Positions 1 to 5,477 are shown, counted from the first letter of the stretch. The stretch is 10,407 bases of DNA from an uncultured Clostridia bacterium (GCA_946628455.1 CAMOWP010000057.1:1-10407); one strand, 5' to 3'. Translations and numbers: made by a program. The notes: generated from the letters alone by a model not told the origin.

Positions 1-71
1 TCGAACCCACGTGGGCGTGAACCCAAACGGTTTTCAAGACCGCCTCGTTATGACCTCTTCGATACCTCTGC
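1..71 (-). tRNA. tRNA-Ser (anticodon UGA), 3' end outside the window
   Basis: Read on the minus strand, the sequence starts at base 71 with acceptor strand GCAGAGG followed by the usual TA. A long D arm closed by TCG/CGA comes next, then the anticodon stem GCGGT/ACCGT around the loop CTTGAAA, which gives anticodon TGA. A class II variable arm and the start of the T arm (GTGGGTTCGA) follow. The gene is cut at base 1, so the 3' side of the T stem, the acceptor 3' strand and any CCA are missing. It would decode UCN serine codons. Confidence 0.93.
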
Positions 72-88
72 AAATCGAATGCTTAGAT

Positions 89-117
89 ATATTAACATAT
101 GAAATAGCTCTTGTCAA
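89..117 (-). promoter_or_regulatory. Promoter of the leftward tRNA-Ser(UGA) gene
   Basis: On the minus strand a perfect -35 TTGACA (117 to 112) is followed after 17 bases by TAATAT (94 to 89), one base from the consensus -10. Transcription would start near base 82, about ten bases before the mature tRNA 5' end. Assigned from sequence match and position only. Confidence 0.6.
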
Positions 118-150
118 GATAAAAAATTAAAAATATAGTTTAACTTTTTC

Positions 151-179
151 TTGACTTTTATCTGTCTATATGATAAAGT
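151..179 (+). promoter_or_regulatory. Candidate promoter of tRNA-Ser(GCU)
   Basis: TTGACT at 151-156 is separated by 17 bases from TAAAGT at 174-179, a weak -10. The overlapping GATAAA at 172-177 would give a 15-base spacer. A perfect TTGACA at 205-210 is too close to the tRNA 5' end (229) to be the -35 of a promoter making a complete tRNA, so the upstream pair is preferred. The choice is uncertain. Confidence 0.4.
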
Positions 180-228
180 ATTTAAGCACACAAAAGTGCA
201 AAAACTTGACAGGTTAACTAAGTCACAC

Positions 229-319
229 GCAGAAGTACTCAAGTTGGTGACGAGGCGCCCCTGCTAAGGGCGTAGGGTGGGCAACCGCCGCGAGAGTTCG
301 AGTCTCTCCTTCTGCGCCA
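229..319 (+). tRNA. tRNA-Ser (anticodon GCU)
   Basis: This is a 91-base class II tRNA. The acceptor GCAGAAG pairs with CTTCTGC, followed by discriminator G and an encoded CCA at 317-319. The anticodon stem CGCCC/GGGCG encloses CTGCTAA, giving anticodon GCT for AGC/AGU serine codons. A long variable arm and a T arm GAGAG-TTCGAGT-CTCTC follow. It is divergent from tRNA-Ser(UGA), with 157 bases between them, and is followed four bases later by an intrinsic terminator. Confidence 0.97.
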
Positions 320-322
320 GAT

Positions 323-353
323 AAAAAAGAACTGCTTTTGCAGTTCTTTTTTT
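323..353 (+). terminator. Intrinsic terminator of tRNA-Ser(GCU)
   Basis: The perfect stem GAACTGC (329-335) / GCAGTTC (340-346) with a TTTT loop is preceded by six A and followed by seven T. It lies directly downstream of the CCA end, so the tRNA is probably a single-gene transcript. Confidence 0.92.
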
Positions 354-406
354 CATACAATAGAGTGACTCGAACTCGAAATAATACATCTGCGACGGTT
401 TGCGAA

Positions 407-472
407 GCAGAGGAGCAGGTATATATAATCAGGCAGCGAAAGCGAAGCTTTCGAGTCCCACCCTCTGCGCCA
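407..472 (+). pseudogene. tRNA-Ser 3'-end copy (tRNA-like remnant)
   Basis: Bases 450-472 are an intact tRNA-Ser 3' end: T-loop TTCGAGT, T-stem strand CCCAC, acceptor strand CCTCTGC, discriminator G and CCA. Upstream, GCAGAGG at 407-413 could pair perfectly with that acceptor strand. However, the 66-base span lacks a D arm, an anticodon arm and a serine variable arm. The base run before the T loop (AAGCT) does not pair with CCCAC. Instead CGAAAGC (437-443) and GCTTTCG (447-453) form a hairpin with a GAA loop. The acceptor and T-stem bases match the tRNA-Ser(UGA) type at the window start rather than the adjacent tRNA-Ser(GCU). It is probably not a functional tRNA. Confidence 0.6.
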
Positions 473-483
473 GATAAAAAAGA
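450..483 (+). repeat. Direct repeat of the tRNA-Ser 3' tail and terminator start
   Basis: Bases 450-483 match bases 297-330 at 31 of 34 positions, offset 153. The match runs from the T loop through CCA into the A-rich start of the terminator, and the last 20 bases are identical. Similarity ends where the two terminator stems begin to differ. The copied block therefore crosses the end of the tRNA gene into non-tRNA sequence, which chance tRNA-tRNA similarity does not explain. Confidence 0.85.
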
Positions 484-505
484 CTACCGATTGGTAGTCT
501 TTTTA
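476..505 (+). terminator. Intrinsic terminator after the tRNA-Ser tail copy
   Basis: The perfect 8-bp stem AGACTACC (481-488) / GGTAGTCT (493-500) has a GATT loop, five A before it and a T tract after it. Its stem differs from the terminator at 323-353, although the A-rich lead-in is the same. It is a second rightward stop within 160 bases. Confidence 0.88.
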
Positions 506-554
506 TTTTATCCTTTAATGTTGCTTTTCACCGGTTCAAACCCGATATTATAAG

Positions 555-592
555 AAAACACAGAACACAGCCGATGCTGTATTCTGTGTTTT
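555..592 (-). terminator. Second copy of the tRNA-Thr terminator
   Basis: This is an exact copy of the hairpin at 729-766, with 17-base arms and a CGAT loop. It is preceded on the minus strand by a tRNA-Thr tail fragment rather than a complete tRNA. It faces the rightward terminator at 476-505, so the two tRNA units converge here. Confidence 0.8.
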
Positions 593-609
593 GGAGCTGA
601 TAACCGGAT
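592..609 (-). pseudogene. tRNA-Thr 3'-end fragment
   Basis: On the minus strand this is ATCCGGTTATCAGCTCCA: the last two T-loop bases, the T-stem 3' strand, the acceptor 3' strand, the discriminator and CCA of the tRNA-Thr at 766-841. Upstream of it (610 onwards) the sequence is unrelated to tRNA. Such a tail-only copy resembles the attachment-site fragment left where an element has integrated in a tRNA gene. Confidence 0.8.
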
Positions 610-634
610 ACAAAAAATTTGAGCGACGCACAAC

Positions 635-657
635 GAAACAGTCCACCGGACTGTTTC
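635..657. repeat. Perfect 10-bp palindrome with 3-base loop
   Basis: GAAACAGTCC (635-644), loop ACC, GGACTGTTTC (648-657). It sits in the 83-base unique segment between the two 91-bp repeats. It has only a short T run on the plus strand and none on the minus strand, so it is a poor intrinsic terminator. It could be an RNA stem or a protein or recombinase site. Confidence 0.75.
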
Positions 658-692
658 TCCCGCTTCTCGCGCCCTTCGGTTGCGACAAGCGG

Positions 693-765
693 TGTTGCTT
701 TTCACCGGTTCAAACCCGATATTATAAGAAAACACAGAACACAGCCGATGCTGTATTCTGTGTTT

Positions 766-783
<18 letters not shown>
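693..783 (-). repeat. 91-bp exact direct repeat, tRNA-proximal copy
   Basis: This partner of the repeat at 519-609 overlaps the functional tRNA-Thr. It includes the last 18 bases of the tRNA (766-783), the terminator and about 36 further bases. The repeat ends inside the T loop of the tRNA. Confidence 0.92.
729..766 (-). terminator. Intrinsic terminator of the tRNA-Asp/tRNA-Thr unit
   Basis: The arms are AAAACACAGAACACAGC (729-745) and GCTGTATTCTGTGTTTT (750-766), with a 4-base loop. Seen as RNA from the minus strand, the single non-Watson-Crick position is a U-G wobble. From the plus strand it would be a C-A mismatch. This supports action on the leftward transcript that ends with tRNA-Thr, whose CCA abuts the hairpin. 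Confidence 0.82.
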
Positions 784-841
<58 letters not shown>

Positions 842-846
842 AATAA

Positions 847-923
847 TGGCGACCCGGAACGGGCTCGAACCGTCGACCTCCAGCGTGACAGGCTGGCGTT
901 CTAACCAACTGAACTACCGGGCC
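847..923 (-). tRNA. tRNA-Asp (anticodon GUC)
   Basis: This is a 77-base tRNA on the minus strand. Acceptor GGCCCGG pairs with CCGGGTC, with discriminator G and encoded CCA. The anticodon loop CTGTCAC gives GTC for aspartate GAC/GAU codons. The T arm is GACGG-TTCGAGC-CCGTT. It is the first gene of a two-tRNA unit with tRNA-Thr and lies 17 bases downstream of a consensus -10 box. Confidence 0.97.
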
Positions 924-940
924 ATTTACATTGCTAATGT

Positions 941-969
941 ATTATAACTAATGTAATAAAAAATGTCAA
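941..969 (-). promoter_or_regulatory. Consensus promoter of tRNA-Asp/tRNA-Thr
   Basis: On the minus strand TTGACA (969 to 964) and TATAAT (946 to 941) are both perfect, with an optimal 17-base spacer. The predicted start is about ten bases upstream of tRNA-Asp. Such a strong promoter is expected for stable RNA genes. Confidence 0.85.
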
Positions 970-975
970 GAATAA

Positions 976-1016
976 AATTAAAATAATTAAGCGACAGAGG
1001 TGTTATCCCCTGCCGC
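976..1016 (-). terminator. Terminator of the lysis cassette
   Basis: On the minus strand GCGGCAGGGG (1016 to 1007), a 6-base loop and CCTCTGTCGC (1000 to 991) form a 10-bp stem with two G-U pairs, followed by the T-rich run TTAATTATTTT. On the plus strand the two G-U positions become A-C mismatches, so the hairpin favours the leftward transcript coming from the endolysin gene. It ends that transcript just before the tRNA-Asp promoter. Confidence 0.7.
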
Positions 1017-1024
1017 CGTTTTTC

Positions 1025-1726
1025 TTATGGCTTGATAAGCTTTCCTTTTTTAAGAAGCTTAAGCATTTTTGTGTTCTGCTCAGGAGTTCCGCTGTAATTA
1101 TCAATTGAGTTCTTCTTTGCAATTTTTTCTCTGTATGAATATGCAGATTTTTCGCCGATTGCTTCAAGAGCGTCAACTAAAGAAACAGAATCCCCGTTAT
1201 ACTTTTTAAAATATTTTATTTTTACATTATTATCCTTTTCGTCAGTCTTGCTGTAGGAAATCCACGGGCAGTAGCCCCAGTGGGTAAAGCCTCTGTCCTT
1301 GAGCTTTGATTTAACAACTCCCCACTTATGCCCTTTAGCCTCAATAACATAGCCGTTACCGATATATACCGCAACGTGGCCTGTTCTGAAAACAAGGACG
1401 CCCGGCACCTCGGGAAGAGTTCCTATCTTACCCTTCTTTTTGCACGCTGAAAGCATTCCGTTTGCGCTGACGTCCTGTGACGCGTTATAAACGGGATTTG
1501 AATTTGTGCTCTTTGACCAGAGATATCCCTTGATAAGACCTACGCAGTCAAAAACCCTTGTGTTAAGCTGTGAAGAGGGACACGCCCACTGATACTGGCT
1601 CGGATACTGCCTTTTCTTTGCATTGTAAAGAGATTTGCTTGAAATCTGTCCGTAGCAGCCGTACCAATAAGGATGACCGAGCATTGCCTTGGCGTATTTT
1701 ACAAGACCTGTATTGGTTTTACTCAC
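1025..1726 (-). CDS. NlpC/P60-type phage endolysin (cell-wall peptidase)
   Basis: This 233-residue protein is probably a peptidoglycan-degrading endolysin that cuts the stem peptide in the cell wall. Residues 1 to about 158 look like an NlpC/P60 cysteine peptidase, with a catalytic Cys61 in RVFDCVGLIKG and His117 in RTGHVAVYIGNG. The third residue is probably in VIEAKGHKWG (129-133). A charged linker (160-167) leads to a 66-residue C-terminal domain starting VKIKYFKKYNGDS, of a kind I recall from clostridial phage lysins and presume to bind the wall. There is no signal peptide, consistent with holin-dependent release. The GTG start at 1726 follows an AAAGGAG about ten bases upstream and overlaps the holin stop by eight bases. 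A hairpin terminator follows the stop. The catalytic class is well supported; the exact bond cut is unknown. Confidence 0.85.
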   Translation of the reverse strand: MSKTNTGLVKYAKAMLGHPYWYGCYGQISSKSLYNAKKRQYPSQYQWACPSSQLNTRVFDCVGLIKGYLWSKSTNSNPVYNASQDVSANGMLSACKKKGKIGTLPEVPGVLVFRTGHVAVYIGNGYVIEAKGHKWGVVKSKLKDRGFTHWGYCPWISYSKTDEKDNNVKIKYFKKYNGDSVSLVDALEAIGEKSAYSYREKIAKKNSIDNYSGTPEQNTKMLKLLKKGKLIKP

Positions 1727-1931
1727 TGTCGTCAGTCTCCTTTACTTTTAAATTCATAACCGCTGAAAGCCCTGCTGCGAGAGCCGAAACAGCAAGCCCT
1801 GTAAGAGCGCTTTTAACTGCCTCGTCTTCGCTGGAAAAATCCACAAGCGTCAGGTTAACGGCTATGTATGCGAGCGCCGCCTGGATAAACGTTCTCAGCG
1901 CTCTTTGAAAACCCTCCTTGGTTAAATACAT
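1719..1931 (-). CDS. Small phage holin (r1t-like)
   Basis: This 70-residue protein starts MYLTKEGFQRALRTF. It has two hydrophobic segments, at about residues 14-32 (TFIQAALAYIAVNLTLV) and 43-61 (ALTGLAVSALAAGLSAVM), separated by an acidic turn (DFSSEDEA) and followed by a charged tail. This is the layout of r1t-type class II holins, which form lesions in the cytoplasmic membrane so that the endolysin can reach the wall. The ATG at 1931 is chosen because AGGAG lies nine bases upstream. A TTG at 1952 in the same frame would add seven residues but has no such site. The gene begins one base after the upstream gene ends and overlaps the endolysin start. The family call rests on topology and neighbours. 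Confidence 0.78.
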   Translation of the reverse strand: MYLTKEGFQRALRTFIQAALAYIAVNLTLVDFSSEDEAVKSALTGLAVSALAAGLSAVMNLKVKETDDSE

Positions 1932-1932
1932 A

Positions 1933-2154
1933 TTATTTGTCTCCTTTTTCAAGGTCGCTGATTCTGTGACCCAGCACTTTAAGCTTCTCCTCTATTATAG
2001 GTATGCGAAGCGCGAAATTATTGTGCGTGTCCACCTTGTTTTCAAGCTGCTGAATTCTGTATGCAGTCAGCTTTGACGAGGTGAGAATACCGCCGAAGGT
2101 ACCTGAAAGAGTTCCGATAAGTGCCAGAATTGCAACCAAAATTTCACTGTTCAA
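1933..2154 (-). CDS. Small membrane-anchored coiled-coil phage protein (XhlA/holin-accessory-like)
   Basis: This 73-residue protein has an N-terminal hydrophobic segment (about residues 5-24, ILVAILALIGTLSGTFGGIL) followed by a long amphipathic region (about 27-71, with RIQQLENKVD and RISDLEKG) typical of a coiled coil. Proteins with this arrangement commonly precede holins in clostridial and Bacillus phages, and XhlA is the best-known parallel. Its role is probably as a holin partner or membrane anchor. The TTG start at 2154 is preceded by AAGGTG at a suitable distance. It is the first gene of the leftward lysis operon, directly downstream of a good promoter. No enzymatic motif is visible, and membership of the XhlA family itself is not proven. 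Confidence 0.7.
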   Translation of the reverse strand: MNSEILVAILALIGTLSGTFGGILTSSKLTAYRIQQLENKVDTHNNFALRIPIIEEKLKVLGHRISDLEKGDK

Positions 2155-2191
2155 ATTATCACCTTATTAACTTTTTTTCTGAGACGGTTAT

Positions 2192-2220
2192 ATTATAGAA
2201 CATTTGTTTTCACAGTGCAA
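2192..2220 (-). promoter_or_regulatory. Promoter of the lysis cassette
   Basis: On the minus strand TTGCAC (2220 to 2215), a 17-base spacer and a perfect TATAAT (2197 to 2192) predict a start near 2185, giving a leader of about 30 bases before the TTG at 2154. This is a vegetative sigma-A type promoter, so the cassette could be expressed without a phage regulator. Confidence 0.65.
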
Positions 2221-2256
2221 TGAATATCTTGAATAAGTACGTTTTTATTCCCTTAC

Positions 2257-2332
2257 TGCATACGCTTTAATGTGCATAAAACGTATACAAAAGTTGTTGC
2301 ATATCTATTCACATTTATGTATATTTATAACA
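2257..2332. promoter_or_regulatory. Candidate ArgR (ARG box) operator region
   Basis: TGCATATCTATTCA (2298-2311) fits the ARG-box pattern TGNATWWWWATNCA except for one C in the centre. TGTATATTTATAAC begins 20 bases later (2318-2331) and is a weaker match. Paired boxes about two helical turns apart are how ArgR hexamers bind arginine promoters. The hexamer TGCATA also occurs at 2257 and 2273. The region lies between the divergent promoters. An alternative promoter (TTGCAT at 2297, TATATT at 2320) would be directly covered by such boxes. Confidence 0.4.
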
Positions 2333-2348
2333 AACATTGCCGTAACTA

Positions 2349-2376
2349 TTGAAATAATTAATTTAAATTATATAAT
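2349..2376 (+). promoter_or_regulatory. Promoter of the arginine operon
   Basis: TTGAAA (2349-2354) and a perfect TATAAT (2371-2376) are 16 bases apart in a very AT-rich stretch, predicting a start near 2383. The leader to the argC ATG would be about 27 bases, too short for an attenuator or riboswitch. Control is therefore more likely at initiation. Confidence 0.6.
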
Positions 2377-2409
2377 AATATAAAGTTTAAATTGGAGCAT
2401 TGTATATTT

Positions 2410-3351
2410 ATGACAAAAATATTCATTGACGGCAGCCAGGGCACAACGGGGCTGCGAATTTATGAAAGATTTGAAAACAGAAGCGATGTTAAGCTTCTGA
2501 GAATTGATGAAAGCAAAAGAAAGGACGCCGCGGAAAGAGCAAAGCTGATTAACGAATCGGACGTCACCTTCCTCTGTCTGCCTGACGACGCAAGCAGAGA
2601 GGCTGTTTCGCTTGTCAGTAACAGTAAAACTGTTATTATTGACACCTCAACGGCGCACAGAACCGAAAGCAGCTTTGCTTACGGCTTTCCCGAGCTTGAC
2701 GGCAGCTTCAGAGAGCGGATTAAATGCTCTAAGAGAATTGCTGTTCCCGGCTGTTATGCAAGCGGTTTCAATTCGCTTGTCTATCCTCTTGTTAAAAATG
2801 GAATTATTTCACCCGATTATCCCCTTACCTGCTACGCTATGAGCGGATATACGGGAGCGGGCAAAAAAGGAATTGCGCAGTACGAGGATGAAGGCAGAGA
2901 AAGCGAGCTTGACTCGCCAAGGCAGTATGCACTCGCTCAGCAGCACAAGCACTTAAAGGAAATGAAGGCTGTAAGCTCGCTTACAAGAGTTCCCTTCTTT
3001 GCGCCGCATATCTGCGATTACCCTTGCGGTATGGTAGTTTCAATTCCGCTGTTTACCGATATGCTTGAAAAGAAAATGAGTTTAAGCGATATGCAGGAGA
3101 TGTTCGCTTCTCATTATCAAAACGAGCAGTTTATAAAAGTCAGAGAGCTCGGCTACAGCAAAAATATGATTGGCTCAAACAATTTTGCAGGGCGAGACGA
3201 TATGGAGATTGAAATAAACGGAAACGATGAGAGAATTCTTCTCACCTCCCGCTTTGACAACCTCGGCAAGGGAGCGAGCGGCGCGGCGATACAGTGCCTT
3301 AACATCGTTCTCGGCACTGATGAAAAAACAGGACTTACTTTAGGAGAATAA
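2410..3351 (+). CDS. argC: N-acetyl-gamma-glutamyl-phosphate reductase, short (type 2) form
   Basis: This enzyme reduces N-acetylglutamyl-5-phosphate to N-acetylglutamate semialdehyde with NADPH, the third step of arginine synthesis. The 313-residue protein begins with a Rossmann loop GSQGTTG (residues 8-14). Its catalytic cysteine is Cys115 in AVPGCYASGF, and the C-terminal GKGASGAAIQCLN is typical of the family. The length and motifs fit the short type 2 ArgC rather than the roughly 345-residue type 1 enzyme found in Bacillus subtilis. The ATG at 2410 is preferred because GGAG lies upstream at 2394-2397 (a rather long spacer of 12). A TTG at 2392 in frame has no ribosome site. It is the first gene of the operon, and argJ follows after one base. 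Confidence 0.93.
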   Translation: MTKIFIDGSQGTTGLRIYERFENRSDVKLLRIDESKRKDAAERAKLINESDVTFLCLPDDASREAVSLVSNSKTVIIDTSTAHRTESSFAYGFPELDGSFRERIKCSKRIAVPGCYASGFNSLVYPLVKNGIISPDYPLTCYAMSGYTGAGKKGIAQYEDEGRESELDSPRQYALAQQHKHLKEMKAVSSLTRVPFFAPHICDYPCGMVVSIPLFTDMLEKKMSLSDMQEMFASHYQNEQFIKVRELGYSKNMIGSNNFAGRDDMEIEINGNDERILLTSRFDNLGKGASGAAIQCLNIVLGTDEKTGLTLGE

Positions 3352-3352
3352 A

Positions 3353-4606
3353 ATGGAGAACAAATTCAGATACATTGAAGGCGGAATTTGCGCGGCGCAG
3401 GGCTTCAAGGCGAGCGGCACCTACTGCGGAATAAAAAAGCCCGCAAACGACGACCCGGGCGTTAAGCACAAAAACGACATCTGCCTTTACGTTTCAGACG
3501 TTGAGTGCAACACTGCGGCCGTTTACACTCAGAATAAGGTCAAGGGCGCGCCTATAATAGTTACTAAAGCCAACCTTGAAAAATCGGGCGGTAAATCAAT
3601 TGCAGTTATTGCAAACTCAAAAAATGCGAACACCTGCAACGCCGACGGCGTTGAAAAGGCTCAGAAGATGTGCGAGCTTGTTGCTAAGGAGCTCGGTGTT
3701 GAAAGCGAAAAGGTTATAGTTGCTTCAACGGGCGTTATCGGTCAGGTGCTCCCTATTGAGCCGATTGAGAGAGCTGTTCCGATTCTCAAAAAGGGTCTCT
3801 GCTACAACAAGCACCTTGAAGCGGCAACGGCTATTATGACAACCGATACCGTTAAAAAGGAATACGCTGTTGAATTCAAAATCGGCGACACGCTTTGCAA
3901 AATCGGCGGTATGGCTAAGGGCTCGGGAATGATTCACCCGAATATGGCAACTACGCTTAATTTTATTACTACCGACTGCGCAGTTTCCTCCGATATGCTT
4001 CAGAAGGCGCTGAGCGAAATAGTTAAGGTTACGTACAACTGCCTTTCAATTGACGGAGACACCTCAACTAACGATATGGTAGTTCTCTCGGCAAACGGGC
4101 TTGCGTTTAACGATGAGATTTGCGACTGCTCAAAGGATTTTGACACCTTTAAGGCGGCGCTTTACGAGGTTATGGCAAACCTTACAAGAATGCTGGCAAA
4201 GGACGGCGAGGGCGCAAGCAAGCTGCTTGAATGCATCTGCTCAGGCGCGAAGGATAAGGAAACGGCTATAACGGTTGCAAAAAGCGTTATATGCTCAAAC
4301 CTTTTCAAATGCGCTATGTTCGGCGAGGACGCCAACTGGGGACGTGTTCTCTGCGCAATCGGTTACGCCGACGCAGAGTTTGACATTGACAGAGTTGACG
4401 TTGACCTGAAAAGTGACAAGGGCACCGTTGAGGTTTGCAGGAACGGAAGCGGCATTGAATTTTCCGAGGAAAAGGCGGCGGAGGTGCTCAGCAGCGACGA
4501 GATTTATATTCTTGTTAATCTTAACGGCGGAAGCGAAAGCGCAACTGCCTGGGGCTGCGACCTCACATATGACTACGTTAAAATCAACGGAGATTACAGA
4601 ACATAA
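3353..4606 (+). CDS. argJ: Bifunctional glutamate N-acetyltransferase / ornithine acetyltransferase
   Basis: ArgJ transfers the acetyl group of N-acetylornithine to glutamate, releasing ornithine and recycling acetylglutamate. Many members also acetylate glutamate from acetyl-CoA. The 417 residues match full length. The self-cleavage site is in HPNMATTLNF, where the bond Ala199-Thr200 would break to leave Thr200 as nucleophile of the beta chain. The oxyanion motif STGVIG lies at 125-130, and the C-terminal ATAWGCDLTYDYVKIN is typical. AGGAG overlaps the end of argC and precedes the ATG. No acetylglutamate synthase (argA) is in the window, consistent with the cyclic pathway. Whether this copy is mono- or bifunctional cannot be read from the sequence. 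Confidence 0.96.
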   Translation: MENKFRYIEGGICAAQGFKASGTYCGIKKPANDDPGVKHKNDICLYVSDVECNTAAVYTQNKVKGAPIIVTKANLEKSGGKSIAVIANSKNANTCNADGVEKAQKMCELVAKELGVESEKVIVASTGVIGQVLPIEPIERAVPILKKGLCYNKHLEAATAIMTTDTVKKEYAVEFKIGDTLCKIGGMAKGSGMIHPNMATTLNFITTDCAVSSDMLQKALSEIVKVTYNCLSIDGDTSTNDMVVLSANGLAFNDEICDCSKDFDTFKAALYEVMANLTRMLAKDGEGASKLLECICSGAKDKETAITVAKSVICSNLFKCAMFGEDANWGRVLCAIGYADAEFDIDRVDVDLKSDKGTVEVCRNGSGIEFSEEKAAEVLSSDEIYILVNLNGGSESATAWGCDLTYDYVKINGDYRT

Positions 4607-4616
4607 GGAGACAGCA

Positions 4617-5477
4617 ATGAATATTGACAATCAGCAAAAGGCGCACATACTTGCGGAGGCTCTGCCGAATATACAGATGTACCGCAAAAAAACAATCGTT
4701 GTTAAATACGGCGGCAACGCAATGATTAACGAGGAGCTTAAGGAAGCCGTTATGAGAGACCTCGTTCTGCTTTCAACAATCGGAATCAAGGTAGTTCTTG
4801 TTCACGGCGGCGGCCCGGAAATAAACAAAACGCTTTCAAAAATGAACATTGAAAGCAAGTTTGTTGACGGGCTGAGAGTTACCGACGAGGAAACTGTTAA
4901 CGTTGTTCAGATGGTGCTTGCGGGCAAGGTAAACAAGGATTTAGTCTGCCAGATAGGAAACCTCGGCGGCCACGCGCTCGGGCTTTCGGGAATGGACGGG
5001 CATATGCTTAAATGCAGGGCGGTTGACAGCGAGCACGGCTTTGTTGGCGAGATTACGGATATAAATATGGACGCTGTCAACGAGATACTTGAGCATTCCT
5101 GGATTCCCGTTATTTCTACCATCGGCTATGATGAAAGCGGCAACTGCTATAACATAAACGCAGACACTGCGGCGGCGGCAATTGCAGGCGCTCTGAAGGC
5201 TGAGGCGCTGATTTCAATGACGGATATAGTAGGCCTTTGCAGAGATAAGGACGACCCGTCAACGCTTATTCACAGAGTTTACATTTCAGACACCCCTGCC
5301 CTTATTGCGGACGGAATTATAAGCGGCGGTATGATACCGAAAATTGATTCAATGACCCAGGCGCTCAGGCAGGGCTGCAAGAAAGCGTTTATTATTGACG
5401 GACGCGTTCCTCACTCAATTCTTATGGAAATGCTTACCGACGAAGGTATGGGAACAATGTTCAGGATTACAAAATAA
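4617..5477 (+). CDS. argB: Acetylglutamate kinase
   Basis: This kinase phosphorylates N-acetylglutamate with ATP to the acyl phosphate used by ArgC. The 286-residue protein has the amino acid kinase signatures KYGGNAM, VHGGGPEINK, DGLRVTD, NINADTAAAAIA and GGMIPKI. It has an N-terminal extension of about 27 residues before the first strand and a C-terminal PHSILMEMLTDEGMGT. Both features are associated with arginine-inhibited hexameric forms of the enzyme, as expected when ArgJ recycles acetyl groups and the kinase becomes the feedback point. AAGGAG lies a few bases before the ATG at 4617. The same frame is open upstream, but that part overlaps argJ. The gap to argJ is ten bases. Confidence 0.96.
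   Translation: MNIDNQQKAHILAEALPNIQMYRKKTIVVKYGGNAMINEELKEAVMRDLVLLSTIGIKVVLVHGGGPEINKTLSKMNIESKFVDGLRVTDEETVNVVQMVLAGKVNKDLVCQIGNLGGHALGLSGMDGHMLKCRAVDSEHGFVGEITDINMDAVNEILEHSWIPVISTIGYDESGNCYNINADTAAAAIAGALKAEALISMTDIVGLCRDKDDPSTLIHRVYISDTPALIADGIISGGMIPKIDSMTQALRQGCKKAFIIDGRVPHSILMEMLTDEGMGTMFRITK

Larger units (their letters stand above)
519..609 (-). repeat. 91-bp exact direct repeat, distal copy
   Basis: Bases 519-609 are identical to 693-783, offset by 174. Read on the minus strand the unit contains the tRNA-Thr 3' end (609-592), the terminator hairpin (592-555), an AT-rich spacer and a sequence resembling an inverted tRNA T arm (CACCGGTTCAAACCC on the plus strand at 530-544). This distal copy has no tRNA body. 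Between the copies lie 83 bases (610-692) with a perfect 10-bp palindrome at 635-657. Confidence 0.92.

Noticed and set aside
205..233. Perfect TTGACA at 205-210 as promoter of tRNA-Ser(GCU)
   Set aside because: The matching -10 would fall inside the tRNA (228-233) and is not A/T rich.
407..472. A complete functional tRNA
   Set aside because: It is 66 bases long with no anticodon arm, D arm or paired T stem. Only the acceptor ends and T loop fit.
338..553. Open frame of 71 codons on the plus strand after tRNA-Ser(GCU)
   Set aside because: It runs through a terminator, the tRNA-Ser tail copy and a second terminator and has no proper ribosome site. It is a by-product of the repeat sequence.
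1570..1908. Open frame of 112 codons on the plus strand
   Set aside because: It is antisense to the endolysin and holin genes, whose motifs and ribosome sites are clear.
2383..2409. Leader riboswitch or attenuator before argC
   Set aside because: The predicted leader is only about 27 bases and AT rich, with no stable stem.
4413..4616. Upstream in-frame extension of argB
   Set aside because: It overlaps the argJ coding end. The ATG at 4617 has a strong ribosome site and gives the family's normal N terminus.
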